Shown here: piece after piece, positions 12,940 to 23,518 of the stretch
How the letters are laid out: every line of letters starts with the position of its first letter
Position numbering within the stretch: position 1 is the stretch's first letter
NCBI GenBank assembly: GCA_033297075.1
Contig: MU858194.1
Span: 1 to 64,000 of the forward strand
DNA: 64,000 nt
Direction of reading: 5' to 3'
DNA from: Rhypophila decipiens
Lineage: Eukaryota; Ascomycota; Sordariomycetes; Sordariales; Naviculisporaceae
Program-made: the position numbers and the translations under genes
The notes under the pieces: generated by a model
Databases searched by the model: none
Seen by the model: the letters and a program-made list of their open reading frames with translations, nothing else
Told to the model about the DNA's origin: nothing

Positions 12940-14704
12940 CTAGGACCAGAACCAGTTGGAGCGACTGGTGAGCTCGTCTTGGTAAAGTTAAGTTCAAGGT
13001 TTCCTCGGGTAACTATTCAAGAGGGAGCAATCGCTGCTGGATCGGTAAAGCTGCAGAAGATATCCAGAAAACGAAAGTGATACATCGAGGGCTATTGTTT
13101 GTATATTAAGGGGTATTCAAATCGCCGTTGGGCGTTATCGGGTTGGTGCTGGGTTTACCGTTGTGTTTGGCAGGTTTGACGTGTGCGACAGCAACCCGTT
13201 GTTGACAGGAAAGGGTTCCAAATGATAGTCACTTTTCAACTGGCCGAGAACCTTGGAGAACGGTGGAGAGCACGTGCCACACGCCCCTGGACAATGCCCC
13301 ATTTTTCTCCAGCAGGCTTCCGATAAGCGGCTGGACCTGAACTCAGCTCAATGCACTGGACCGCTGTATATCTGCAGATTGAAGGATTCCAACGTGAAGA
13401 CAGATTAAAAATTGAGAATCATTCAGTCAGATAGGTCAGATGGAGAGTGTTTTCGCTTCCCAGTCTATTTTGCTTGACCCCTATACCCTTCCCTATACAA
13501 TATTGTCAAACTAACAAGATAAGTTCTGCACCTTCAATCTCTTCAACATTTCATATCCCGATTTATCACCCCCAGGTGCCAGCCCCGTGTTGAACTCTTG
13601 TACTCGTCATATATGCTCTAACCCGTACCAGAAACAGACAGGTATCAAGGAGTCCGGCATATCCGGAGAACATCATCACAGGTCACTCAGCACCCTCGTC
13701 TCGTCGGCGAGGGGCAGAGACTTCCCCGCACTTTCCCCAATCAAGCATTGGCTAGTGGCCCCTGCCCCTCCTTTCAACTTTCGTCATAGGACCTCGTGGT
13801 CAACTGATCACCAACTGTTGTATCCGAACTCGCGAAGGAAACAACGCGATACGAATACACTGACTTCGTTTGCAAAGAGGAAGGGATACAAGGGTGATAT
13901 AAAGCAAGTTAAAAGCCTGCCTGACCAATCACAGTAACGGTCATTTGTTTGACAGGTGGTACCAGTAACCCAACGGAGTTACGGTTAGCGCTAGTCAAAT
14001 CAAGCTTTTCTACTCCTCCTCCCGTCACTCAACGCCCAAGCGAGGAAGGTACCGAGGAGGCGCTGCGGGAGATTATCGGGTCTCCAAACGGCTTTGCATT
14101 TATCCCATGTTCGTTATTCAAAGCACAAGCAAGTTCGACGACTGAATGACATGCGAATTGAGTTTTATCTTGAACTAAGGGGCCACAAGGCCACAACAAA
14201 GAGCAGTTTGGGGGAGAAGGAACCGGCGACCTGCAACAACAAAAGCGAACCGAACAAGGAAAGCAACAAGGACAAAACAAGGCAGGCGGTTCTTGGTAAG
14301 GAATGTCTGACTACGGATGGTCGGTGCCATTCGCGCCCTCCCAGAAACCTCGGAATGATGCAACTCATGCAAGGGCAGAGTCAAACTACTTTGGTCCTTA
14401 CTCACAGCAGGCTCATTCTTTTTGAGAATGCTTTCACGAGACAGGCCACGCGTGTCTTCTTCTCTTTGGTGTCATTTTTCTTTTTGTCAACGTCCATTCT
14501 TCCCTTATCAGTCGTGATACCACATCAATAGACAACATTTACATTCACTCGTTCGGTCACCATTCCAATATGGACTTTCACAACCCTGTTGAGCCGCTGG
14601 AGGGGTATGTAATAATCATAATGAACCCATCCCGGGTGGTCCGGATTCCGAAAGACACTGCCTTGGTTGCTAGCAAGTGCTAGCTCCCGGAGGCTGGACA
14701 AGAG
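12940..14704. other. Divergent intergenic region, no gene recognised
   Basis: It lies between the Smr gene (-) and the amidase (+), and must hold both promoters. Open frames here (for example 13587-13937) have no recognisable domain. I see no repeat or RNA gene. Confidence 0.45.
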
Positions 14705-16608
14705 ATGATAGATTCTGAGCATAATGGTACAACAGACCCGAAGTTCGTTACGAAATCAATAGAAAGTCGAATCCGGGAATTAGAGGCATATGGCTGCGTT
14801 CGGCTGCCATCTGTATGGAACAGTACGGATGGCTGCGACGACTCATATGGAAGAATGCCGGCTTCGATTCCTTGCGCGTCATTCGCGGCCACATCGAAGA
14901 CTACGAGCCCCTATTCGAGCCCCAAATCGTGCCGAAGAGATCCGGGACATCAGAGCCTGAGACTCTGGAAGAAACAGCCGCAGAGGAGCCGGAGGAACAA
15001 CAAGAAGAAGCTGCAAAGCAGGACCCGAATGAGGAAGAAGATGTCTATCGGGAAAAATACTCCACGGTAGATGATTACCGCAATGCGTACCTGTCAGGAG
15101 AGCTCACACCGCTCGATGTAGCCCAGACACTTCTGCCCCTGGTCCGGCGAGATGGCCCGAACCACCCCAACCCTCACTCGCTCGCCTTCTTCGACTCCAA
15201 CATCGAAAAAGTAATGGCTGCAGCTAGGGCGTCGACTGAGAGGTACAAGAACAAATGCTCTCTAGGGCCGCTCGATGGAGTGCCGACAGCTGTCAAGGAT
15301 GAATACGATATGGATGGATACAGGACTTGTCTTGGGTCTCGAAATGACTACACGGGCACGATCCTGGAAGATGAAGTCAACACGTCCTGGTGTGTTCGAA
15401 AGCTGGAAGCCGCTGGCGCCGTCATCATCGGCAAAACCTCGATGCACGAATTCGGCCTCGACACGACGGGCAACAACCCGATCCACGGCACTCCCCGGAA
15501 CCCCTACAACTACAGGTACTACACAGGCGGCAGCTCCTCGGGGACCGGCTATGCTGTCAGTGCTGGCCTCATCCCCGTCGGTCTGGGAAGCGACGGGGGC
15601 GGTAGTATTCGCATTCCGGCCGCGCTATGCGGCGTCTTCGGCCTCAAGCCCACCCACGGCCGTCTCTCGTTCAGGCCAGGCCAGAACCACTGCCTCACGT
15701 GTGCCTGTCTGGGCCCCATCGCAGCCGACATCAAGTCGCTGGCAACCGTGTTTGAAATCATCAGCCAACCTCACCCAAGTTCACCATTCCCGCCTTTGAA
15801 GCCCCTCAGCCTGACGCCCGCCAAATCCTCTTCCAAGAAAATTCTAGGAATCCCGCGCGATTGGTTATCTCGCTCCACGCCGGGGATCCAATCCCTCTTC
15901 CTCGAATTCCTCTCCACCCTCGAGCAAGAGCCTTACAACTACAACATCATAGACATTTCCATCCCATTCCTCCCAGAAGGCCAAATCGCACATGCCATGA
16001 CGGTCCTGACCGACGCGGCCACTCTCCTCCCTCCCAAGACCACGAAACGGCTCACCGCCGCGAACCGCATCCTGCTCGCCATAGGTCGCGTGACCCCCGC
16101 AACAGACTACATACTCGCCCAGAAGCTGCGTCGGTCCCTGATGCAGCATCTGGCTTGGCTGTGGGAAGAACACCCGGGCATGATTATCCTCACTCCCACA
16201 ACAGCCTGTGAGGGCTTGCCCATTCGCAAAGAAAAGGGCGAGATGAAATATGGCGTGAATGACGGGGATCGGACGCTCCAGAGCATGGAGTATGTCTGGC
16301 TGGCCAACTTTTGTGGATTGCCCAGTCTGTCGGTGCCGATGGGCCATGTGCCTCCTGAGAAGGGTCTTGTTAAAAAGGAGAAGAAGAAGGCGTCGAAAAA
16401 AGACGGCGAGGCGGGTTGGGATAGTGAATGGGATGGAGAGGTTCCGGTTGGATTGATGGCCACGGGGGAGTGGTGCTCTGAGGAGCAACTGTTGCAGTTT
16501 GGTCTGGTGGCGGAGAAGATTGCTGCCGAGGCTGGACTGCACAGACGGCCGCCTGCTGATCGGTGGGTTGATGTCATTGGGCGGGCGAGGACTACGGGAA
16601 ATTCATAG
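14705..16608 (+). CDS. Amidase-signature family enzyme, N-terminus possibly frame-broken
   Basis: The main open frame runs from ATG 14815 to TAG 16608 (597 residues). It carries the amidase signature: catalytic Lys in GVPTAVKDEYD (about residue 161), then GGSSSGTGYAVSAG (about 237-250) and GSDGGGSIRIPAALCGVFGLKPT (about 258-280), which hold the Ser-cisSer-Lys machinery that hydrolyses amide bonds. The N-terminal part MEQYGWLRRLIWKNAGFDSLR is followed by a Glu-rich linker. Upstream, 14705-14810 encodes in another frame a coding-looking peptide (KFVTKSIESRIRELEAYGC...LPSVW) that runs straight into this start. That peptide may be the true N-terminus, separated by a frameshift, small deletion or sequencing error; no GT-AG intron with the right phase was found. 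A Lys-rich insertion (KKEKKKASKKDGE) sits near residue 525. The substrate is unknown. Confidence 0.88.
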
Positions 16609-17418
16609 AAAGAAGAGGAAGAACTGCCGGTTGCGAAGGGGAGCGGTGAGTACGAGCCGAGGAGGACTGCCAGGGAGCGGCGTGAGGGGGGTTATTATCC
16701 CCGCCTGAGTAGAAGGACGGCTACGTTTGTGTAGGGAACAAGGGTGTTTCTACGGGTACAGAGCAGTCTGCGTCTGAGAAGTCTTCTCACGAGTGCTGCC
16801 CGGTCTACGTCTGAGGGGGGGAGCGAAGGTGTTGCTACAGGTACAACGCAGACTACGTGTGGTGGGGGGAGGGGTGAGAAAGGTGTCTCAACAAGTACAA
16901 CGCAGTCTACATCTGAGAGTGCTAGGGGTGAGGAAACTGCTTCTTCTTCCGGGTCGAGTGGAAGGCGGGTTAGGTTTGTGAGGAATGCACAAGGTACTCG
17001 CACGGGTCTAAGGCCGATTACGTGTGGTGGTGTTCCTACGAGTGCTACGACGAGTGCTGGGACGACGCCGCCGTCGACGTCTGAGAGTACGAGTGAGGAA
17101 AGTAGTCCCACGAGTCCTCTCACAAGGCGGCTCACTGGGTTTGGGTCCGTGTTGGCTGGTGCTTTTGTGGCGGGTGTGGGGGGTGGTGCTGTCGCTAGCA
17201 GCAATATTCAGGAATTTTGGGTAGGGCCAATGGTGTCTGTTGGCTTGATGACAGCGGCACTTGGGGGCAGCAGAGCGGCAGGTCGGATGTTGACACGTCT
17301 GGATTTGATGCCTTTACGTCGGCAGTGGATGGTTGCGGTCGATGAAGAGACTGTGGAGTTCGACCCGGTAGACTTGGAGAATCAAGGAGATGACGGGGAG
17401 GAATATGAGCGATACTGA
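16609..17418 (+). CDS. Unknown Ser/Thr/Gly-rich reading frame with internal repeats
   Basis: The longest open frame runs 16744-17418 (224 residues). It matches no family I recognise. The first half is low-complexity Ser/Thr/Gly built on tandem 54-bp units (16828-16881, 16882-16935; GVATGTTQTT and GVSTSTTQST). The second half has a hydrophobic stretch (FGSVLAGAFVAGVGGGAVAS, then VGPMVSVGLMTAALGG) suggesting two membrane segments, and an acidic tail (DDGEEYERY). Directly after the amidase TAG another 41 open codons (16609-16731) are coding-like and resemble a stretch 249 bp further on, but they sit out of frame with it. The region may be a decayed or mis-sequenced small gene; an unseen intron is also possible. 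The start is uncertain. Confidence 0.4.
16743..16935 (+). repeat. Tandem repeat, 54-bp unit
   Basis: Two exact-length 54-bp units (16828-16881 and 16882-16935) both begin GGTGT and share GGTACAACGCAG/AGTACAACGCAG. A third related unit begins at 16743 but is 85 bp long, so it shifts the reading frame by one relative to the others. Confidence 0.75.
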
Positions 17419-18035
17419 GACACCACCACAGCGTAGGTCATTTTACTCTCTTTGTAGATAGCGAATAGTTGGTATTGTATGCAAGGTTTGGTATAGGTAC
17501 CATATCTGGTGGGTATTACTCTTATACTAGACTATGGTAGACAGCGAACAGAATTGTATTTCATTGCCTTCATAGGGCTTCAACTATAATCACGACGTGT
17601 CAGGAGTTTCTCTTTTATGCCTTTGTTGCGCGGTGATCGATCGAAACAGAGAACCTTGGAAGGCCTATAATCTTAGACCTACGACGTAAAGGCACATATC
17701 TATTCTTTACAAGGCATCCGCTAGATTTCAATAGGGCCACGCCATGGTTCGTTCTGTCTTGGACTTCACATTGATATGCCATCAGCTGGTGGGTAATATG
17801 ATATTAATGAATTGTGATTAGCCCGCGCCCGTCTTTTCGCTTTTGTCTATCGTGCTCTTCCTTATATACAAATATGTTACAGGTGCCTCCATCACAAAGG
17901 TCCGTATTACGTGCCTCCTTGCTAATCTGGCAGAAAACTACCAGTCAGCTCCTCTCTCCCATGTCCTTGCCCTCTATAAGACATATCGTACATGATAATA
18001 CACATCCATCCAGCAGCAGCACAACGCTGCATTTA
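17419..18035. other. Convergent intergenic region
   Basis: Two genes end towards each other here, so this is 3' flank for both the repeat-rich frame and COQ5. I see nothing else in it. Confidence 0.5.
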
Positions 18036-19312
18036 TTAAGCCCTCGGCTTCATCCCCTTATGGATAGCAGCCACTCCCCCAGTAAGATCTTCATACCCCT
18101 GTCCCCCAACAACGAACCCGGCATCAACAATCATATCCCTAAACTCTTCCTGAGAAGGAAACCGCTCGATACTCTCCACCAAATACTGGTAACTATCCCG
18201 ATCCCCCGCCACAAGCTGTCCAATCAGCGGGATAGCCCCAAACGACCAGCGCTTATATACAGCATTAAAGAGCGGGTGCTTGTCGACCTTGCTAAACTCC
18301 AAGCAAGCAAATACGCCGCCCGGCTTGAGGACCCTGTACGCTTCCCTCAGAGCGGCGGGGATATTGCTAAAGTTGCGGATTCCAAAGGCTACCGTGTAGA
18401 GGTCTACGCTTTGGTCGGGGATGGAGATTGTCGCGGCGGAGGGATCGGAATGGAGGGGTCGCGTCTTGGTCAGATCTTCGGCGTTGGCTTCGACGAAGTT
18501 GAGCACGGCTTGTTGTGTCGCGGGGAGGGATTGAGAGCGCTGCTTGCCGACCGAGAGCATGGCTGGGTTGATGTCGCTTATCGTGACGCGCACGTCGGGG
18601 TTGCGGTTGATGTTGTGCGCTGTGTGGAGCATGCGGAAGGCGATGTCGCCTGTGCCGCCGGCTATGTCGAGGATGTGTTGCGGTGCGCGGGGGTCTGGGC
18701 CCGAGGTTAGGGGGCTGAAGCCGGGGTTGAGGGAGGCGACGAAGTGGTCTCTAGAAAGGAGGGTCAGTAACACGACTAGTAATCTGGCGGTCGCTGGCTT
18801 ATGTGTGGGAGAGCGGACGGGACCCCGAGCTTTTCCAACAGGCAATATTGCGGTCACTGGCTTATCTATGGGAGAGCGGACGGGATCCCGAGATTTCCAG
18901 CGCACATGGTCGCATGTGAAGGAAGACCAAAAATGTAGAGCAATATAAGGACAGGAAAGGCAAGCAAGACTTACTTCCAGATGCGGTGCCAGCCAAAGGA
19001 CATGAGGTCGTTCATGCGATCGTACGACTCGGCCACGCTGGTAAACACGCCTGCTACGCGCTCTCTCTTCTCGGCTTCGGTGACGGTCTCGAACCCGAAA
19101 TGGGTCGGTCGGGAGGGGTCGGGGCGCGCATATTCGGGAATCGAGGAAGAATTGGGAGTCTTAGGTGAATGGGAAGAAACGGTCGAGGAAAAAGATCGTG
19201 ATAATGATGCCGGCGATGATAATAATCCGGACTTGGCGGTGGAATATTTTACAGTATTGTTTGAACAGCGAACCGCCCTTCGGAGGGCCGGTCTGGCGGC
19301 GGAGACGGACAT
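18036..19312 (-). CDS. COQ5: 2-methoxy-6-polyprenyl-1,4-benzoquinol methylase, mitochondrial
   Basis: This is the C-methyltransferase of ubiquinone biosynthesis, in the CoQ synthome on the matrix face of the inner mitochondrial membrane. Exons 19312-18975 and 18750-18036 join in phase 2 (..HRIWK-DHFVASL) over a 224-bp GTAAGT...TTTCTAG intron and give 350 residues. The chosen start [12 protein letters not shown] begins a basic Ser/Arg-rich mitochondrial presequence; an ATG 14 codons upstream (19354) is in frame but gives a weaker presequence. UbiE/COQ5 motifs are clear: FGFETV near the start of the mature part, [20 protein letters not shown]-binding motif [13 protein letters not shown], and [21 protein letters not shown]. 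The intron holds a 63-bp tandem duplication. The gene is followed upstream by a small membrane-protein gene and BCKDH E1 alpha, all on the minus strand. Confidence 0.96.
18785..18900. repeat. 63-bp tandem duplication inside the COQ5 intron
   Basis: A block beginning GCGGTCGCTGGCTTATG at 18787 recurs, diverged, at 18850 (GCGGTCACTGGCTTATC). Both copies continue GGGAGAGCGGACGGGA. The whole duplication lies inside the 224-bp intron. Confidence 0.85.
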
Positions 19313-19745
19313 GATGTGAAAGAGAAGGCGGTTATTCGGGCGCGGGCCGGACAAGGACTCTGGAAATGAGTTTCTGTTGAGATTTTGCCCGATCAGTTCA
19401 TGAGAAAGTTCAATTGCGGTTTGACGAGGCTGATGGAAATTCGGACGATGACGGCCCCACAGCTCGGACGGACGAGACCCAGAGCGGAATTGCAGGGGTG
19501 CTTCAGCTTATGTGGGGCATCCGATTGGGAAGACGCCGATAAGAAACGGTTGCATCTTATCGGTCGCCGTTTCACCCCCACCATCAGTTCCAATTACACC
19601 CATACGGTGGTGCCCCACGTCGACGACAACGTTCGTGATGCCGGAGCTGTCACGGGCAGGCGTCGGGTTGGTGGGAAGTATATCCAAAATGACAACTGAA
19701 TAGATGATGTGTAAACGTACCCTAGGAATTAAGACCTGATAGAGT

Positions 19746-19958
19746 CTAGATGTGGACGATTTGGATTCTCTGTGGCACCTCGGGCTCCGAAGCCTCCGAA
19801 GCCTCGGGGGCTGTCGATTCCACTGCCGCCTCCAGGTCCGCTTGCGGGAAATGGCGCTTGACCTCGGTCTTGACAAGCCAGCGAAGGCTGTAAAAGGCAA
19901 GGGCGGCGACTACCAGCACGATAATGATGATGAGGACAATGTTCGTAGCGGGAGTCAT
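19746..19958 (-). CDS. Small single-pass membrane protein, 70 residues, unknown
   Basis: A single exon encodes one strongly hydrophobic segment at residues 7-23 (IVLIIIIVLVVAALAFY), then a basic stretch (RWLVKTEVKRH) and an acidic Glu/Ser/Pro tail ending QRIQIVHI. The charge pattern predicts an N-out, C-cytosolic/matrix anchor. The ATG has a good context (AAAATGA). The frame is compact and lies between two well-supported genes of the same strand. I do not recognise a family. Alternatively it could be a chance frame in the COQ5 upstream region. Confidence 0.5.
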   Translation of the reverse strand: MTPATNIVLIIIIVLVVAALAFYSLRWLVKTEVKRHFPQADLEAAVESTAPEASEASEPEVPQRIQIVHI

Positions 19959-20248
19959 TTTGACGGCCGAAGGTTGTGTGTGTGACTGATGTTAGATTGT
20001 TGTCTTACGGGGCGGTCTTGTCGGGTTGAAGATCAGTCGACGGGAATTGAGATTTCAGACTGTGAGGGATGGATGGGTGATCAAACGGTTCAAGAGATGC
20101 TCCGGCGACGTTAAAAGGGACGAGAAAAGCTCGGTGGGCTGGCAGGGCAGCCGAAAATGACAGCTCAAGGTTGGGATGAAATACCAAGTAAATTTCCGTC
20201 ATCAGATGAAACGAGAACGCCTGCCGGCTATCTAACCGTACAAGAGAA

Positions 20249-21681
20249 TCACAAGCTATCCTTCCCACCCTCGAAATCTCCAAGATCATACTCCTCGGGG
20301 TATCTCTCCAACTGGCTTTTGAGCTCTTGCATCTGCTGCCTGAGGTCGGGCGTCAAGTGCTCGTAAATGTCCTCAAACATGGTCCTGATGGGAGGTTTCT
20401 TCTCCTTTTCCGCCTCTGAGAAGGCCTTGAGAATATCTCTCCTGATGCTGTCTCGTGCCTCCTTCTCCTTATTCTCATCCCATATCTTCCTGCCCTCCAT
20501 CCACTTGCGGAGTCTCGCAATTGGGTTGTCTCTCCTCTTCCAGTCCTCCACTTCGACTTTGGCACGATACGCAAACGAATCATCCGAGGTACTGTGATGG
20601 CTGACACGGTAGGTCATGGCTTCGATCATGACGGGCTTCCCTCCTCCTTGCAGAGCCAGTTCGCGCGCCTTTTTGGTTGCTTCTCTCACCGCCCAAAAGT
20701 CGTTGCCGTCCACTCTGATGGTCTCAATTCCATAGCCAATCCCGCGACTGGCAATGCCATCACCACGGTACTGTTCTAGAGTCGGCGTAGAGATAGCGTA
20801 ACCGTTGTTGCGGCAAATAAATATGACTGGGCAGGCTCTTGTCGCCGCCATATTCAAGGCAGCGTGAAAGTCGCCTTCGCTGGCCGCCCCTTCGCCAAAA
20901 TAGCCAACCACAACCCGCGGGGGAATAGTAGGATCCTGCATTCGCTGTATCTTGAGTGCATACGCTGCCCCTGAAGCCTGGGGAAGCTGAGTGGCCAGCG
21001 GAGAGGAGATTGTGTGCTAGAGCCAGGTGTTAGCTATGAACTTGAACTTGACTCGTTAAAAAGTTCCAGACTTACAATATTCAACTCCCTACTGCCGTAG
21101 TGCACTGGCATGTTCCTCCCTCGACCTGGATCCTTCACGTTGGCAAACAATTGGTTCATGAAATCACTGAGTTTGAACCCGCGCTGTTGGAATACGCCCT
21201 GCTCGCGATACTGGCAGAATATCACATCGTCTGGCGTCAATGCCGAGGCACTTCCAACAGAAACCGCCTCTTCTCCGGCAGATACCATGTAGAAGCTCAG
21301 TCGGCCCTGTCGCTGGGCGTCAAACATGATGAGATCCATAATGGAGATGGTCAACATATCGCGATAGAGCTTGATCACAGCCTCGTCGCTCAAGTCCGGC
21401 TTGAATGACGGGTCTACGATCTCTCCATGTTGATCAACAGCACGGTAGGTAGGGAGCGCAGGGTACGTCTCGGGGTGTTCGAAGTGCATTGTGTTGCTGA
21501 ATGCCGACTTGACGGCCCCCGGAAAGGAGACATGTTTAGAGTCTGGCCGTTGCGATATCGAGCTCGCTTTTCTCAGAGACTGGGTTGAGACTGCCGCGAC
21601 GTGGAAAGGGGGGCGGCTGACTGATGAGGGTATGGATGGTAATGCCGAGGGGCGACTGGCTGAGAGACGGACTCGCTTCAT
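20249..21681 (-). CDS. BCKDHA: Branched-chain 2-oxoacid dehydrogenase E1 component, alpha subunit
   Basis: This thiamine-diphosphate-dependent subunit of the mitochondrial BCKDH complex decarboxylates the 2-oxo acids of Leu, Ile and Val. Exons 21681-21076 and 21016-20249 join in phase 0 (SRELNI-HTISSPL) over a 59-bp GTAAGT...CTCTAG intron, giving 457 residues. The start at MKRVRLSASRPS gives an Arg/Ser-rich presequence; an in-frame ATG 31 codons upstream is less likely. The ThDP motif is complete (GYFGEGAASEGDFHAALNMA ... CRNNGYAIS). The regulatory phosphorylation loop is recognisable as RVSHHSTSDDSFAYR, equivalent to the HHSTSDDS loop of the mammalian enzyme, so kinase control may be kept. 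No E1 beta gene is present in this window. Confidence 0.96.
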
Positions 21682-23518
21682 GTCGGCGGTTCCAGCAAAA
21701 GATGTTCGATGTTGAGCGCAGAGAAAAGTCAATTGAAAAGCTCGAACGGTAGAAAATGAATACTGTTCATTCAATTGATGGATTTCTTAGGTTCAAGGCA
21801 TGTCTAGGAAGAAGCAGAGGAGGAGGTGACCTGCTGACCTGTTTGTCCTTACAGGAGAGCGACGTCACTTGTGCCGACGGAAAGCGCTGCGACGAACCGA
21901 AGCCATCTCATCTAGCCCCGCGCGGGAACCTGCCCTGGGGAGTCCCATTTAAAGGCTGATCATCGCCTTTGAAAGCAAATTAGCAATGACTTTGAATAGG
22001 GTTTTGACCCCAGAATTTCGGATGAGAAAATGCTGCCCTTAAACAATGAGGCTTTGGTTGTGAACTTGGCTAATAGGGGTAAAGGGTAATGCTTGGCATT
22101 CGATCCATGTTGATATGTACACGAAGGGCAGACATTGCGATATCATGAACAAAAATACATGCTCGGAATAAACGTCTGGATTGGCTTACCTGTACTCTAT
22201 ATCGCATCATGGGACCTTTCAACGGGTGTATTGATACGGATGATGCTTGGACCCCAAGACGAGATCTTTTCTCTCCAAAGCCGGCCACATGTAAAGACGT
22301 CGGCTTGCTCAACTTCATGTTTGGCAGCGTACGCTCCTGGTTATCTGTTCAAGGGCTCATAATTGTCGGCGCTGTGGTGACATGTCAGGTTACTCGAGCT
22401 CGCAGCACAACAACACAAGCTGGTTGTTGTGATATCGAACAAGGCCCTCGTGATGGTGAGTCCAAGACCGAAGGATCCAGAAAATAAGAACAAAGCTCAG
22501 CTCCAAGATGGGCCAGTGACAACGGAATCTCGATTCCGTAAGCAGCTGAAAAGTTCGCTCACCAACAAGATCTACGTATAAGCGGTCCATGCCTGAGTCA
22601 TGAAGGCTAGCAAGTTCCAGTTGACGTTCAAGCGAACTGCTGATCGGCTATTCCATTGTGTCCTGTACGGATATTTGTCCCATGCTCGTAGTCGGGTTGA
22701 GAAATCAAGATTGTACATAGGTATGAAGTTGTTATTCAAAACGGTTCATCGGGTCATGCTTGGTAATTATCTGGACTTGGCCCAGTTTGGCACCGTAAAG
22801 AAGAGATGCGTTGTCTCCAATCATGCGCCGCAAGCGTTCCGGTCGCGGGCATGCTCCGGAGAACGGAAGGACATGACAATGAAGATCAGGGTCGGGGATG
22901 CCAAGTGCAGCGTGCCAGCGTCGGACTTGGAGGATCGATAGGGGACAGGGGTCTTGATGGTCTGAAGAGCCGCCCAGGCCGCACCCCCTGGGCCCTGGGA
23001 ACGAGGGGACGCACTGACAAGATCGGAAATGGAACAGCGGCCACTGGGGCTGCCCGGCTGGTGGGCGGGCGGGACTATCTTCTAGGTTCCAGGTTCCAGC
23101 TCTAGCTCCTCAGCAGCAGTCAGCACACAATCAACCTCCCGCAATCCGTAATCTGCCATCTTCCACTGCATATCCGTACTCTACCTAACCCGTCTTGCTT
23201 CCGTCACTTAAACTTTGCAGCATCTTGAACCTTTTGCAATCTCATCAAACACCCCCATTCTCGATATCCCGTACGTGCGCCGCACTCGAACAACGATATA
23301 CTCCACCGTGTTATACTCTCTGACCTTGGACTTAGCCCTATCATTAGGTCATTCCATGAGCGCCCTTCCCATCCGATAGTGCCCTCCTGTGACGTCCCCC
23401 ATTCGCATCTCCATCCACGACAGCCTCCTCTCGCTTCATGTGCGACGCTGCTGCGCCAGATATCACTCGACTCGTTCCAAAATCTGGAGATCCGCCCGCT
23501 CGCCTGATGGCGTAATCC
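21682..23518. other. Divergent intergenic region, no gene recognised
   Basis: It lies between BCKDHA (-) and the UFD4-type gene (+) and carries both promoters. Small open frames have no recognisable domain. Pyrimidine-rich sequence from about 23100 is probably the UFD4 5' leader. Confidence 0.45.
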
